DNA from: Kaistia geumhonensis
GTDB lineage: Bacteria > Pseudomonadota > Alphaproteobacteria > Rhizobiales > Kaistiaceae
Length of the DNA stretch: 64,000 nucleotides
Direction of reading: 5' to 3'
Assembly (NCBI RefSeq): GCF_030815145.1
Contig: NZ_JAUSWJ010000001.1
Coordinates: forward strand, 3,162,001 to 3,226,000
Below are positions 35,597 to 45,736 of the stretch, piece by piece. Both the position numbers and the translations under genes were made by a program. How positions within the stretch are numbered: position 1 is the first letter of the stretch; each line of letters begins with the position of its first letter. Below the pieces are notes generated by a model. It was not told the origin of the DNA, searched no databases, and worked only from the letters and a program-made list of their open reading frames with translations.

Positions 35597-37279
35597 ATGC
35601 CGATGGACGACGCCTCGATCGAGCAGGTTCTCGCCCGCAACGGCGAGGCCGTCTATCGCTGGACGATCGGGGATGACAGCCTTGCCTGGAGCGCCGGCGC
35701 CGCTCGGCTGCTCGGTGTCGCCGACCCTGCCGCCATCGCGACCGGCGCCGCCTATCACGCGCTTTCCGACACCGGCAATCCGGTGTCGCGACGCGAGCAG
35801 GTGCTGAAGGGGCTCGGCTTCGACAATGGCGAGGGCGTTTCCTACAGGATCGAATATGCCCTGCGCCCGGAGGGGCTGGATGGGCCGGTCGTCTGGATCG
35901 AGGACATCGGCCGCTGGTATGCGGAGGGATCGCGCCGCGCCGTCCGTGCCGAAGGGCTCGTCCGCGTCATCAACGAACGGCACGCGCGCGAACAGAGGCT
36001 CGCCTTTCTCACGCGCTACGACACCGAGACGGGCCTCCTCAACCGCGCCTATCTCCTCGATCTTCTGACGAACACCATCGCGGACGCCCGGAAGTTCCGC
36101 ACCTCCGCCGCCTTCCTGCAGATCGCGATCGACGACCTGCCGCTCATCAACGCCGCCTACGGGCTTCAGGCCGGCGACCGGGCGGTCGTGGCGGTAGCGC
36201 AACGCATTCGTGGTCGACTGCGCGAGGGCGATGCGATCGCGCGCTATTCGGGTGGCAAGCTCGCGCTCCTCCTCATGAATTGCGACGAGCAGGAGATGCA
36301 GGTCGCCGCCGAGCGCTTCCTCGCCGCCGTGCGCGAGGACGTCATCGTGACGCCGGAGGCGGCCTTCGCCATCACGGTCTCGATCGGCGGTGTCGCCATT
36401 CCGCGCCATGGCCGAAACCGGGCCGAGTGTCTTGAGCGGGCACAGGAGAGCCTCGACCTTGCGCGCGGCGCCGGCCGCGGCCGCTTCGTCGCCTTCGCGC
36501 CGTCGGCGGAGCGCGCCGAGCAGCGACGCGCCAATGCCGCCCTGTCGCGCCAGCTGGTCGGGGCGCTGACCGAGCGTCGCCTGCGACTCGCCTTCCAGCC
36601 GGTGGTCGATATCGCAACGCGCCGGCCGCTGTTCCATGAGGCGCTGCTGCGCCTCGTGCAGCCCGACGGATCGATCGTCTCTGCCGGACATGTGATGCCC
36701 CTCGCCGAGCAGCTCGGCCTCGCGCGGCTTTTCGATCTCGCGATCCTCGAACTCGTGCTCAAGGCGCTCGCCGATCATCAGGAGGCGGTGCTCTCGGTCA
36801 ATGTCGCCCCGGAGACCATCGCAGCGCCGGACTGGCTGGCGCTCGTCACGGAAATGGTGGAGCGCCGCCCCGATATCGGGCGCCGTCTGATCGTCGAGAT
36901 CACCGAGACCAGCGCCATCCGCAACATCAAGGAAACGGAACTGTTCGTCGACGCCGTGCACCGGCTCGGCGCGCGTGTCGCGATCGACGATTTCGGCGCC
37001 GGTTACACGTCGTTCCGCAGCCTGCGCCGCCTTGCCGTCGATGTCGTCAAGATCGACGGCGATTTCGTACGCGCCATCACGGCGAGCGGCGACGACCAGA
37101 TCTTCGTCCGGCGCCTCGCGGAGCTGGCGCGCGACCTCGGCATCGAGACCGTGGCCGAATGGGTTCAGGACGAGGCGGCGGTGCGGCTCCTCGCCGGCTG
37201 GGGCGTGCAGGCGATCCAGGGGGATGTCTCCGGCGAGGCGAGCCTCGATCCCCCATGGGCCGCGACCAACTCAGACTGA
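35597..37279 (+). CDS. Degenerate GGDEF plus EAL phosphodiesterase protein
   Basis: 560 residues from ATG at 35597 (AGGGA upstream). N-terminal PAS-like segment (about 10-120, [20 protein letters not shown]), GGDEF domain (about 140-300) and EAL domain (about 310-555). The GGDEF site reads YSGGKLAL, so the cyclase is degenerate and probably a GTP-sensing or structural module. The EAL domain is complete: [45 protein letters not shown] and ETVAEWVQ supply all metal and catalytic residues. Likely a soluble c-di-GMP phosphodiesterase controlling motility versus biofilm. Confidence 0.9.
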   Translation: MPMDDASIEQVLARNGEAVYRWTIGDDSLAWSAGAARLLGVADPAAIATGAAYHALSDTGNPVSRREQVLKGLGFDNGEGVSYRIEYALRPEGLDGPVVWIEDIGRWYAEGSRRAVRAEGLVRVINERHAREQRLAFLTRYDTETGLLNRAYLLDLLTNTIADARKFRTSAAFLQIAIDDLPLINAAYGLQAGDRAVVAVAQRIRGRLREGDAIARYSGGKLALLLMNCDEQEMQVAAERFLAAVREDVIVTPEAAFAITVSIGGVAIPRHGRNRAECLERAQESLDLARGAGRGRFVAFAPSAERAEQRRANAALSRQLVGALTERRLRLAFQPVVDIATRRPLFHEALLRLVQPDGSIVSAGHVMPLAEQLGLARLFDLAILELVLKALADHQEAVLSVNVAPETIAAPDWLALVTEMVERRPDIGRRLIVEITETSAIRNIKETELFVDAVHRLGARVAIDDFGAGYTSFRSLRRLAVDVVKIDGDFVRAITASGDDQIFVRRLAELARDLGIETVAEWVQDEAAVRLLAGWGVQAIQGDVSGEASLDPPWAATNSD

Positions 37280-37570
37280 CTGGCTCGCGATCCGGTCGAT
37301 GGCCGCGGCGAGGGCGATGTCCTTGTCCGTCAGGCCGCCGGCATCATGCGTCGTGAGCGTGATCGTCACGGTACGGTAGACATTCGACCATTCGGGATGA
37401 TGGCCCATAGCCTCCGCCGCCAGAGCGACCCGCGTCATGAAGGCGAAGGCTTCGGAAAAGTCGCGGAAGTCGAATCGCCGCGTCAGCGCGTCGCGTCCGT
37501 CGGCCTCGTGCCAGGCGGCTTCGAGTGTCGCGAGGGCTTCGTCGCGCAGGGTGCCTTCGAGCCGGGTCAT
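37271..37570 (-). CDS. phhB: Pterin-4a-carbinolamine dehydratase
   Basis: 99 residues from ATG at 37570. The family core is complete: [12 protein letters not shown] (two active-site His), [21 protein letters not shown] with a third His and the conserved GLTxxD. It dehydrates 4a-hydroxytetrahydrobiopterin and supports aromatic amino-acid hydroxylases; no phhA is adjacent here. It overlaps thpR by ATGA, so it is translationally coupled, and the last bases overlap the convergent c-di-GMP gene by 9 bases. Confidence 0.95.
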   Translation of the reverse strand: MTRLEGTLRDEALATLEAAWHEADGRDALTRRFDFRDFSEAFAFMTRVALAAEAMGHHPEWSNVYRTVTITLTTHDAGGLTDKDIALAAAIDRIASQSV

Positions 37571-38109
37571 GCCGCCACCGCCAGCGGATAGCTGTGCTCG
37601 ACGAGATAGGGGCCGCCGCCGACCGAATCGCGCGAGGAGAACAGAACGAATCGGCTCGCCGTGAAAGGCGGCGCATAGAAGCCGCCGCGCAACGCCAGAT
37701 AGGACGCGACCTCCCGCTCGCTGGTCCCGCGCAGCCGCGCCAGCGTCACATGCGGCATGAAGCGCCGACCCTCCGCCGGCAGCCCGATCCGCTGCATGAT
37801 GCGTTCGTGCTCGGCCTGCAGTTCGGCAAGCGCCCGGCTCGGTGTGACTCGCGCGACGATCGAATGCGGTTTCGACGTCCCGAATGCGCTGAGTCCGTCG
37901 AGTTGGAGCTGGATTTCCCGCCGGCGGACGCGGGACAGAGCCTCGGCGACCTCGTCCGCCGTGCGGAAATCGATGTCGCCGATGAAGCGTAGCGTCACAT
38001 GATAGAAGTCCGCGTCGATCCACCGTGCGCCGGGCAGGCCGCCGCGAAGAAGGCTCAGCCTCTCGCCCACCTCCACCGGAACTTCGAGGGCAGTGAACAG
38101 GCGCGGCAT
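37567..38109 (-). CDS. thpR: RNA 2',3'-cyclic phosphodiesterase
   Basis: 180 residues from ATG at 38109, with GAGGAG six bases upstream; the longer frame to 38148 has no site. The 2H family motifs HVTLRF (about 46-51) and HVTLARL (about 128-134) provide both catalytic HxTx histidines. LigT/ThpR hydrolyses 2',3'-cyclic phosphodiester ends of RNA and can ligate tRNA halves in vitro. Overlaps phhB by four bases. Confidence 0.92.
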   Translation of the reverse strand: MPRLFTALEVPVEVGERLSLLRGGLPGARWIDADFYHVTLRFIGDIDFRTADEVAEALSRVRRREIQLQLDGLSAFGTSKPHSIVARVTPSRALAELQAEHERIMQRIGLPAEGRRFMPHVTLARLRGTSEREVASYLALRGGFYAPPFTASRFVLFSSRDSVGGGPYLVEHSYPLAVAA

Positions 38110-38241
38110 CGGCATCTCCTCTGGTGCAAACGAGGATGTCGACAGCATTGCGGTTTGCCGGAGGGCTGTAAAGCCGCCTCGCCGCTCCAGCAGCGGCGCC
38201 GGCCGATCGATGGCCCGATTTCCGGCGACCGCCTCCCGGCC

Positions 38242-39291
38242 TCAGGGGGACGGATTGCCGCGCAGCTGGTGCACGGCGTCGAGGCGCGCCTCGATCTCCG
38301 GCGTGATGACGACGTCGATGCTCGCGATATCCGCTTCGAGCTGTGCCATCGTCGTGGCGCCGATGATGTTCGACGTGACGAAGGAGCGGCTGGTGACGAA
38401 GGCGAGGGCCATCTGCGACGGGTCGAGACCGAAGTCGCGCGCGACGGCGAGATAATCGTCGATCGCCTCATGTGCACCAGGCGTCTCGTAGCGCTGGCCG
38501 CGGTTGAAGAGCGTCGACCGGGCACCGGCAGGCCGGGCACCGTTCTGGTACTTGCCCGAGAGATAGCCCTGCGCGAGCGGCGAGTAGGCGAGGAGGCCGA
38601 CATCCTCACGAAGCGCGACCTCCGCGAGGTTCACCTCGAAGGTGCGGTTGAGGAGGTTGTAGGCGTTCTGGATCGACACCACCCGAGGCCCCTTGCCGGC
38701 CTCGGCCGCGGCGACGAAGCGCATCGTGCCCCAGCTGCTCTCGTTTGAAAGGCCGACATGGCGAATCTTGCCGGCGGCGACCAGATCGGCCAGCACGTCG
38801 AGCGTCTCCTCGATCGGCACCTCGTCGGCGGCCGGGACAGGGTGCTTGTAGCGGACGGGATTGCTGCCCCACTGCGTCACCGTACGGTCGGGCCAGTGCA
38901 GCTGGTAGAGATCGATGTAGTCGGTGCCGAGCCGCTCGAGGCTGCCGTCGATGGCATGCTGGATGCCGGCGCGCACGAGGCGTGAGGAACGGCCGCCGCG
39001 GAACCAGTCCATGTCGGTCCGACCGACCACCTTGGACGCGATGACGACCTTGTCGCGGTTGCCGCGCGCCTTCAGCCACGAGCCGATGATCCGTTCGGTC
39101 GCGCCGGAGGTCTCGGCGCGCGGCGGGATCGAGTAGAGTTCGGCGGTATCGAGGAAGTTGATGCCGCGGTCGAGCGCGAAGTCCATCTGCCGATGGCCTT
39201 CCGCCTCCGTGTTCTGCTGGCCCCAGGTCATCGTGCCGAGGCAGATGGCGGACACGCGAAGGTCGGTCCGACCGAGCGAACGGTATTCCAT
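38242..39291 (-). CDS. Aldo/keto reductase, Tas-like
   Basis: 349 residues, a TIM-barrel NADPH oxidoreductase. The opening [34 protein letters not shown] with the tetrad Asp/Tyr, the Lys in VIASKVVG, and the His in YQLHWPDRT fit the AKR catalytic tetrad. [12 protein letters not shown] and [16 protein letters not shown] are typical of Tas (AKR11-type). The substrate is unknown; ketone or aldehyde reduction. On the same strand as tesA, 57 bases after it. Confidence 0.9.
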   Translation of the reverse strand: MEYRSLGRTDLRVSAICLGTMTWGQQNTEAEGHRQMDFALDRGINFLDTAELYSIPPRAETSGATERIIGSWLKARGNRDKVVIASKVVGRTDMDWFRGGRSSRLVRAGIQHAIDGSLERLGTDYIDLYQLHWPDRTVTQWGSNPVRYKHPVPAADEVPIEETLDVLADLVAAGKIRHVGLSNESSWGTMRFVAAAEAGKGPRVVSIQNAYNLLNRTFEVNLAEVALREDVGLLAYSPLAQGYLSGKYQNGARPAGARSTLFNRGQRYETPGAHEAIDDYLAVARDFGLDPSQMALAFVTSRSFVTSNIIGATTMAQLEADIASIDVVITPEIEARLDAVHQLRGNPSP

Positions 39292-39348
39292 GAAGAAACT
39301 CCGGTGGGGAGATGCGTAGGTGGTGGGCGGGCGCCGAGCGCGCCTCCC

Positions 39349-39993
39349 TCAGCGGGGGGCGGAGGCTTCGGCTACGAGGCGTTCGACGGAGGGTAGCATC
39401 CGTTCGACGATCAGCGCGACCCCTTCCGCGTTCGGATGAAGGCCGTCTCCCTGGAGGAGCTGCCGCTGCGCGGCGACGCCGTCAAGGAAGAAGGGATAGA
39501 GCATCGCGCCGTGTTCCTTCGCGAGCTCGGGATACATGGCGTCGAACCGCGACTGGTAGTCGGGCCCGAGATTCGGGGCGGCGAGCATGCCGGCGAGCAG
39601 GACGGGAATTTCGCGCTTGCCGAGCTTCGTCAGGATGGCGTCGAGCGCCGCGCGGGTACCGGCTACGTCCATGCCGCGCAGCATGTCGTTGGCGCCGAGT
39701 TCGACGATTGCCGCGTCGGCGCCGTCGCCCAGCGCCCAGTCGAGGCGCGCGAGGCCGCCGGACGCGGTGTCACCTGACACGCCTGCATTGATGACCGTGA
39801 CGTCCAGCCCTTTCGCCCGTAGCGCCTTTTCAAGCTGCACCGTGAAGCCGTCCTCGGGACCGAGGCCGTAGCCGGCCGTCAGACTGTCGCCGAGCGCGAG
39901 GATCCTGACCGGCGCGGCGGAGGTGGAAGCCGGCGCGAAAAGCGCCGCAAGTCCGAGCGCCAGAGCCGGCAGCAGGGTCTTTATCATCACCAT
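39349..39993 (-). CDS. tesA: Arylesterase/acyl-CoA thioesterase, SGNH hydrolase
   Basis: 214 residues. A signal peptide ends near ASTSAAP, so the enzyme is periplasmic. The SGNH blocks are LGDSLTAGYGL (nucleophile Ser), GVSGDT (Gly), LGANDMLRG (Asn) and DGLHPNAEG (Asp-His). TesA/arylesterases hydrolyse acyl-CoA thioesters and lysophospholipids. It is divergent from the ABC-FtsX pair by 75 bases, the same arrangement as tesA-ybbA-ybbP of Escherichia coli. Confidence 0.93.
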   Translation of the reverse strand: MVMIKTLLPALALGLAALFAPASTSAAPVRILALGDSLTAGYGLGPEDGFTVQLEKALRAKGLDVTVINAGVSGDTASGGLARLDWALGDGADAAIVELGANDMLRGMDVAGTRAALDAILTKLGKREIPVLLAGMLAAPNLGPDYQSRFDAMYPELAKEHGAMLYPFFLDGVAAQRQLLQGDGLHPNAEGVALIVERMLPSVERLVAEASAPR

Positions 39994-40068
39994 TCCCTTC
40001 CCATATCAGGGGTTCGTGCCGCTCGCCGAGCGGGCTTCCCTCCGGGGCGACATATAGGACGCGCAGCA

Positions 40069-40785
40069 TTGAACGTCAGCGACGCCGCTTCATCCGCCCT
40101 CATTTCGCTATCGGACGTGGAGCTGTCGCTGGGATCGGGACCCGCCCGCGTCCACATTCTCAGAAGAGTCTCGCTCGATGTGGGGCCCGGCGAGACAGTC
40201 GCGTTGATCGGGCCTTCGGGCTCCGGCAAGTCGACGCTGCTGATGGCGATGGCAGGTCTTGAGCGCATCGATTCCGGCCGCCTCTTGGTCGGCGGCATCG
40301 ATCTCGCCCAACAGGACGAGGACGGGCTCGCGCGCTATCGCGGCGCCTCGGTCGGCATCGTCTTCCAGTCCTTCCACCTCATCCCCAACATGACGGCGCT
40401 CGAAAACGTTGCCGTGCCGCTGGAGCTGCAGGGCCGGCGCGACGCCTTCGCCCGGGCCGAGCAGGAGCTCGGCCTCGTCGGGCTCGGCCATCGCCTGACG
40501 CATTATCCCTCGGCCCTTTCGGGCGGCGAGCAGCAGCGCGTCGCCATCGCCAGGGCGCTGGTCGCGGAGCCGGCAGTTCTCTTTGCCGACGAGCCGACCG
40601 GCAATCTCGACGAGACGACGGGACGGCAGATCGCGGACCTCATCTTCGAAACGGTGCGGCGGCGCGGCACGACGCTGGTGCTGGTCACGCATGACAATGC
40701 GCTGGCCGCGCGATGTGGCCGCGTCGTCCGCATCCATTCCGGCATCATCGACGGTGCGGAGCCGGTGCGGAGCGCCGCCGAATGA
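40069..40785 (+). CDS. ABC transporter ATP-binding protein, LolD/YbbA-like
   Basis: 238 residues from TTG at 40069 (AGGA upstream; no in-frame ATG is nearer). Walker [13 protein letters not shown]-loop [16 protein letters not shown], signature [15 protein letters not shown], Walker [14 protein letters not shown] and the switch VTHD are complete. Pairs with the downstream FtsX-type permease, to which it is joined by an ATGA overlap. By analogy with E. coli YbbA-YbbP it may extract lipids or lipoproteins rather than import a solute. Confidence 0.92.
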   Translation: MNVSDAASSALISLSDVELSLGSGPARVHILRRVSLDVGPGETVALIGPSGSGKSTLLMAMAGLERIDSGRLLVGGIDLAQQDEDGLARYRGASVGIVFQSFHLIPNMTALENVAVPLELQGRRDAFARAEQELGLVGLGHRLTHYPSALSGGEQQRVAIARALVAEPAVLFADEPTGNLDETTGRQIADLIFETVRRRGTTLVLVTHDNALAARCGRVVRIHSGIIDGAEPVRSAAE

Positions 40786-43304
40786 TCATGCTCGCCCGTG
40801 CCGGCCGTTTTGCGCTCCGCGAGCTTCGCGGCGGGCTCTCCGGCTTCTTCGTCTTTCTGGCGCTGATTGCGCTCGGCGTCGCAGCCATCGCCGCCGTCGG
40901 CTCCGTCTCGCGCGCCATGACGGAAGGGCTCGCCCGTGAAGGCGCCGTCATTCTCGGCGGCGACAGCGCGGTGACGCTCGTCCAGCGTCAGGCGACGCCC
41001 GAGGAGCGTGCCTTCCTGGAGGGCGAGGGCGCGGTCTCCGAGATTGCGTCGCTGCGCGGCATGGCGCGGCGCACCGACGGCGCCGATCAGGCCCTGGTCG
41101 AGATCAAGGCGGTCGACGGCGCCTATCCGCTCACCGGCAGCCTGGAGGTCGCCCCCGGGGGGCAGAGCCTCGATGCGGCGAAACCCTTGCAGGCACTCGC
41201 AGATCCGGAGCTGCTCACCCGGCTCGGCCTCGCGGTCGGCGACGCGCTTGATCTCGGCGCGGCGCGCCTCACGATCGCGGGCACGATCGTCAGCGAGCCC
41301 GACAAGCTCGCGACCGGCCTCGGCTTCGGCCCGCGACTGCTCGTCACCCGTGCCGCGCTCGACGCCGCGCAGCTCCTGCAGCCCGGCAGCCTCGTGCAGT
41401 GGTCGTATCGCGTGCGTCTCGCCGGCGACGCCGATCCGCTCGCGGTTTCGAAGCGCGCGACGGAGCAGTTTCCCGAGGCGGGTTGGCAGATCCGTACACG
41501 CGACGACGCATCGCCCGGCCTTCGGCGAAACATCGACCAGTTCACGCAATATCTGACGCTCGTCGGCCTGGCGGCGCTCATCGTCGGCGGCGTCGGCGTC
41601 GCCAATGCCGTCGGCTCGTTCATCGACATGAAGCGCCCGGTGATCGCGACGCTCCGCGCCCTCGGCGCCTCGTCCCGCTTCGTGGTCGCCGTCTATTTCA
41701 TGCAGATCATGGCCCTCGCGGCGATCGGCGTCGTCATCGGCCTCGCGATCGGTGCTGTGGTTCCGCTCCTCGCGGTGCGCCTGCTCGCCGATGTGCTACC
41801 GGTCGGAGCCGAAACCGGTTTCTATCCGGCCGAACTCGCCATCGCCGCGCTCTTCGGACTGATGACGGCTCTGACCTTCGCGCTGGTGCCGCTCGGGCGG
41901 ATCCGCGACGTTCAGCCGGCGGCGCTGTTCCGCGACATCGGAGCCGGGCTTCCGGCGCGGATCCGATGGCCCTACCTCGCCGCCGCCATTCTCTCTGCCG
42001 CGCTCACCGCCGGTCTCGCCGTCTTCTTCGCCTATGACCGCCGGATCGCGCTGATGTTCGTCGTCGCGATCGCCGGTGCCTTCCTGCTGCTGCGCCTCGT
42101 CGGCTGGCTGGTGATGCGCGGCGCGCGCATGGCCCCGCGGGCGCGCTCGACGGAATGGCGATTCGCGATCGGCAACATCCATCGTCCCGGTGCGCTGACG
42201 GCGTCGGTGGTGCTTTCGCTCGGCCTCGGCCTCACATTGCTCGTCGCCATCGCGCTGATCGACGGCAGCCTGCGCCGGCAGCTCACCGGAGCGATGCCGG
42301 ACAATGGACCGAGCTTCTTCTTCCTCGATGTTCCGAGCGCCGAGCAGGCGCGCTTCACGGACTTCCTCGCCGAGGAGGTGCCCGGCGGCACGATTGAGAG
42401 CGTGCCGATGCTGCGCGGGCGCATCGTCAGCGTCGCCGGGGTCAGGGCGGCGGACCTGAAGCCGGCGCCCGACCAGGCCTGGGTGCTGCAGGGCGATCGC
42501 GGCGTGACCTTCTCGGCGACGCTTCCGCGCAATTCACGCCTCGTCGCCGGCGAATGGTGGCTCGCCGACTATTCCGGCGAGCCGCTCGTCTCGCTCGAAT
42601 CGCGCGTCGCCGAGGGGCTAGGCGTCTCGCTGGGCGACAGCATCGAGGTCAATGTGCTCGGCAGGCCTGTGACGGCGAAGGTCGCCAATCTCCGCCAGGT
42701 CGACTGGGAGAGCCTCGCCATCAACTTCGTGATGGTGTTCTCGCCCAACGCCTTCGCCGGCGCGCCTTACACGGTTCTGACGACGCTCGCCTATCCGGGT
42801 GGCGGCGATCCGGCCCGCGAGGCGACGCTGATGAAGGATGCCGGACGCGCCTTCCCGGCGATCACCGCCGTCCGCGTCCGCGAGGCGCTCGATCGCGTCT
42901 CCGACATTCTCGGTCAGCTGATGCTCGCCATCCGCATCGCGTCGTCGGTGGCGGTGGCGGCGTCCGTCCTGGTTCTGGCCGGTGCGCTGGCGGCCGGACA
43001 TCGGCGCCGCCTGCACGACGCCGTCATCCTGAAGACGCTCGGCGCCACGCGCCGGCAGCTCGTCTCGGCCTTCTCGCTGGAATACGGGCTGATCGGCCTC
43101 GCCACGGCGATCTTCGGCGTTCTCGCGGGCTCGCTGGCCGCATACGGCGTCGTCGCCGGCGTCATGAAGCAGAGCTTCTACTTCGCCGCGGCAAGCGCGG
43201 TCGGCGCTGCCGTCGCCGCCGTGGTCGTCACAGTGGTGCTCGGCCTCGCCGGCACATGGCGGCTGCTCGGCCAGAAGGCGGCGCCCGTCCTCAGAAACCT
43301 GTAG
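40782..43304 (+). CDS. FtsX-family ABC permease, YbbP-like
   Basis: 840 residues, with a first helix near 20-42, a periplasmic domain, two FtsX-type blocks of three helices (about 260-430 and 720-830) and a central pair of helices (about 415-450). ANAVGSFIDMKRPVIATLRALGAS and RRLHDAVILKTLGATRRQL are the coupling-helix regions of FtsX proteins. This two-block architecture is that of YbbP/MacB-like permeases, with a large periplasmic insert (about 450-700) between the blocks. It works with the preceding ATPase and is probably functionally linked to TesA. Confidence 0.92.
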   Translation: MIMLARAGRFALRELRGGLSGFFVFLALIALGVAAIAAVGSVSRAMTEGLAREGAVILGGDSAVTLVQRQATPEERAFLEGEGAVSEIASLRGMARRTDGADQALVEIKAVDGAYPLTGSLEVAPGGQSLDAAKPLQALADPELLTRLGLAVGDALDLGAARLTIAGTIVSEPDKLATGLGFGPRLLVTRAALDAAQLLQPGSLVQWSYRVRLAGDADPLAVSKRATEQFPEAGWQIRTRDDASPGLRRNIDQFTQYLTLVGLAALIVGGVGVANAVGSFIDMKRPVIATLRALGASSRFVVAVYFMQIMALAAIGVVIGLAIGAVVPLLAVRLLADVLPVGAETGFYPAELAIAALFGLMTALTFALVPLGRIRDVQPAALFRDIGAGLPARIRWPYLAAAILSAALTAGLAVFFAYDRRIALMFVVAIAGAFLLLRLVGWLVMRGARMAPRARSTEWRFAIGNIHRPGALTASVVLSLGLGLTLLVAIALIDGSLRRQLTGAMPDNGPSFFFLDVPSAEQARFTDFLAEEVPGGTIESVPMLRGRIVSVAGVRAADLKPAPDQAWVLQGDRGVTFSATLPRNSRLVAGEWWLADYSGEPLVSLESRVAEGLGVSLGDSIEVNVLGRPVTAKVANLRQVDWESLAINFVMVFSPNAFAGAPYTVLTTLAYPGGGDPAREATLMKDAGRAFPAITAVRVREALDRVSDILGQLMLAIRIASSVAVAASVLVLAGALAAGHRRRLHDAVILKTLGATRRQLVSAFSLEYGLIGLATAIFGVLAGSLAAYGVVAGVMKQSFYFAAASAVGAAVAAVVVTVVLGLAGTWRLLGQKAAPVLRNL

Positions 43305-43486
43305 GCGCTCCCTTACGCATCAGCTACCATTTGCCACGCGTTATCGTCGGGGACCCTTGCATGCGAGATTTGCAGGGGCCATATCGCAAACTGCATTCCG
43401 GCCGGCCGGTTCCGAGGTCCTTTCGGAGGTTCGGACCGACGGGGCGTCGCGCGAGAACGCGGACTTTGTACGGGAGAGGGAATTCG

Positions 43487-44239
43487 ATGGCAGATTTCGA
43501 CAATCGCGTCTCACCGTTTGGCGCAGCGCGTGCCGAAACGGGTGTTATCGATCAGGGCCTGCGCACGCATATGCTGCAGGTCTACAACTACATGGCGATC
43601 GGCCTGCTGATCACCGCTGCGGCGTCGATCGGCATGTTCAAGCTGGCCTTCGTGGAGACCGGTGGCGCGCTGCAGCCGACCGCGCTCGGCCAGGTGCTAT
43701 TCGGCAGCCCGCTGATGTGGGTGATCGTCTTCGCGCCGGTCGTGCTGGTGTTCGTGCTGTCCTTCGGCATCCAGAGGATGTCGGTCGGCGCGGCGCAGTT
43801 CACCTTCTGGGTCTATTCGGCCCTGATGGGCGTGTCGCTGACGACGATCTTCGTCATGTACACGGCGCAGTCGATCACGCAGGTCTTCTTCATCAGCGCC
43901 GCCACCTTCGGCGCCATGAGCCTCTATGGCTACACGACGAAGCGCGACCTGACGGGGATGGGCTCGTTCCTGTTCATGGGCCTGATCGGCATCGTGATCG
44001 CGTCGATCGTCAACATCTTCCTTGGCTCCTCGGGACTCGGCTTCGCCATCTCGGTCCTCGGTGTCCTGATCTTCACGGGCCTCACCGCCTACGACACGCA
44101 GAAGATCAAGGAGATGTACTATGCGGGCGACGACGGCACCGTGGCCGGCCGCAAGGCGATCATGGGCGCCCTGACGCTCTATCTCGACTTCATCAACCTG
44201 TTCCTCATGCTGCTTCGCCTGTTCGGCGACCGCCGCTGA
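43487..44239 (+). CDS. Bax inhibitor-1/YccA family membrane protein
   Basis: 250 residues from ATG at 43487 with GGGAGAGGG 9-17 bases upstream. Seven hydrophobic segments; YNYMAIGLLITAAAS, GAMSLYGYTTKRDLTGMG and TAYDTQKIKEMYYAG are the YccA/BI-1 signatures, including the acidic residues (TAYDTQ) that gate Ca2+ leak in the family. A 182-base upstream region contains G-rich hairpins. Role in bacteria is uncertain, often linked to FtsH regulation (YccA). Confidence 0.9.
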   Translation: MADFDNRVSPFGAARAETGVIDQGLRTHMLQVYNYMAIGLLITAAASIGMFKLAFVETGGALQPTALGQVLFGSPLMWVIVFAPVVLVFVLSFGIQRMSVGAAQFTFWVYSALMGVSLTTIFVMYTAQSITQVFFISAATFGAMSLYGYTTKRDLTGMGSFLFMGLIGIVIASIVNIFLGSSGLGFAISVLGVLIFTGLTAYDTQKIKEMYYAGDDGTVAGRKAIMGALTLYLDFINLFLMLLRLFGDRR

Positions 44240-44262
44240 GCGGATCGACTGGTTGAATGCGA

Positions 44263-44289
44263 GGGCGCGGCGAAAGCCGCGCCCTTTTT
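44263..44289 (+). terminator. Rho-independent terminator after the BI-1 gene
   Basis: Perfect 9-bp stem GGGCGCGGC / GCCGCGCCC closing a GAAA tetraloop (44272-44275), then five T at 44285-44289. Confidence 0.88.
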
Positions 44290-44305
44290 CGTCGCGCTGC
44301 CGCCC

Positions 44306-44851
44306 GTGACCATGACCGGAAAGCCCTCCATCCTCATCCGCGCCGCGACGATCGGCGATCTTCCCGCGATCACCGCCATCTATGGCGCGGCGGTCCAAGC
44401 GGGGACGTCGAGCTTCGAACTCGAACCACCGTCGCTGGAGGAGATGACGCGTCGCCACGCCGTGCTCGCCGGAGGCGGCCATCCCTATCTGGTTGCCGTC
44501 TCAGACGCCGGCGCGGTCGCTGGCTATGCCTATGCCGGTCCCTACAGGCCCCGACCGGCCTATGCCGCCACGGTCGAGGACTCGATCTACATCGCTGCGG
44601 AGGCACGCGGATGCGGCATCGGCCGCCAGCTGCTGGTTGCCCTGATCGGAGCTGCGACGGATGCCGGATTCCGGCAGATGATCGCCGTCATCGGCGACTC
44701 GGCCAACAAGGCCTCGGTCGCGCTGCATCTCGGCCTCGGCTTTCGCCTCGTCGGCACCTTCGCCGATGTCGGCTTCAAGCATGGCCGCTGGCTCGACACG
44801 GTTCTGATGCAGCGCGTGCTCGGTTCCGGCGCGGAGACTCCGCCGGCCTGA
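44306..44851 (+). CDS. GNAT N-acetyltransferase, phosphinothricin acetyltransferase-like
   Basis: 181 residues from GTG at 44306, or 179 from ATG at 44312; neither has an obvious Shine-Dalgarno. ILIRAATIGDLPAITAIYG, SSFELEPPSLEEMTRRH and YVEDSIYI-like EDSIYIAAEARGCGIG (acetyl-CoA loop) and HLGLGFRLVGTF fit the Pat/YncA subfamily, which acetylates methionine sulfone, sulfoximine and related amino acids. Convergent with DUF2794 gene with 2 bases between. Confidence 0.88.
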   Translation: MTMTGKPSILIRAATIGDLPAITAIYGAAVQAGTSSFELEPPSLEEMTRRHAVLAGGGHPYLVAVSDAGAVAGYAYAGPYRPRPAYAATVEDSIYIAAEARGCGIGRQLLVALIGAATDAGFRQMIAVIGDSANKASVALHLGLGFRLVGTFADVGFKHGRWLDTVLMQRVLGSGAETPPA

Positions 44852-44853
44852 CC

Positions 44854-45312
44854 TCAGCCGTCGACCAGTTTCAGTTTCTTGTCGAGCACCGACAGCACCT
44901 GATGCAGGTCGTGGCCACGCTTCATGACATAGCCGCCGGCTGCGATCACGGCATAAGCACCCTGGCGGCGGGCGAGGCTCGGGTCCTTCTCGACGCGGTA
45001 GAGCGGCATCTCGGCCGTTCGGCGAAAGATCGAGAAGACGGCCTTTTCCTTCAGATGATCGATCGCATAGTCACGCCACTCGCCGGCGGCGACCATGCGG
45101 CCATAGACGCGCAGGATCTGGTTGAGCTCGTGCCTGTTGAAGGCGATCTGGCGGGGGCCTGGCGACGGCTGGTGATGGAGCGGTGCGTGCAGTTCGGGCG
45201 GCGAAGCGGTGAAGGGCACCAGCGTCGCCGCCGAGCGGTTCTTCGCTTCCTCCTCGCTGTCGGACAACAGCGCCTCCTGCCTGTCGCGCGACGCGTGTCG
45301 CAGTCCTGTCAT
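44854..45312 (-). CDS. DUF2794 family protein
   Basis: 152 residues from ATG at 45312; the frame could also begin at TTG 45339. The conserved core IAFNRHELNQILRVYGRMV, GEWRDYAIDHLKEKAVFSIF and FRRTAEMPLYRVEKDP, ending KRGHDLHQVLSVLDKKLKLV, is that of DUF2794, an alphaproteobacterial family of unknown function. The N-terminal 50 residues are Ser/Pro-rich and variable. Opposite strand to accA. Confidence 0.85.
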   Translation of the reverse strand: MTGLRHASRDRQEALLSDSEEEAKNRSAATLVPFTASPPELHAPLHHQPSPGPRQIAFNRHELNQILRVYGRMVAAGEWRDYAIDHLKEKAVFSIFRRTAEMPLYRVEKDPSLARRQGAYAVIAAGGYVMKRGHDLHQVLSVLDKKLKLVDG

Positions 45313-45736
45313 GATCGCCCCGATCGGTCGGGCTGGCAAGGCGGGAGGCGTCCTTGTAACGGAAATGATCGCTCGCGCCCGTGTGTCGCGGCCTCACGAA
45401 GGCGTGAATGCAGCGGCGAGGATTTTCACGCTTTCGCCCTTTTTCGGCCTGCCACCAGCCGCATTGCGGGGTAGTATTGTCTCCATACAGACGGTCCGGC
45501 TCGGCAGGGACTTCGGAATTTCTCAGCCCCCCAGCCCCCCGGGGTACCAGGTTCGAGCCGGACCACCCCTCCTCAGCCCGATGCGGCGGCAGAGGAACCT
45601 TTCCCCAAAAGCTCCGCTTCCTCGTCGCGCCGCCTTCGGCTTGACAGCCCATGGCCTTGCCGCCAGTGTGCGCGCGCTTTCGGACCCCGCGCATTCGCGT
45701 GGTGTCCCGTGATCTTGGTCCGGCGTTCAGGTTTCA
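45313..45736. other. Non-coding stretch between DUF2794 and accA
   Basis: 424 bases carrying both divergent 5' regions. Visible: an A+T-richer GTAT-N7-ATAC dyad near 45472-45486, a C-rich run around 45525-45545 and a TTGACA at 45641-45646 with no good -10 partner for accA. The reading frames seen here look like shadows, not genes. No RNA gene was recognised. Confidence 0.6.
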
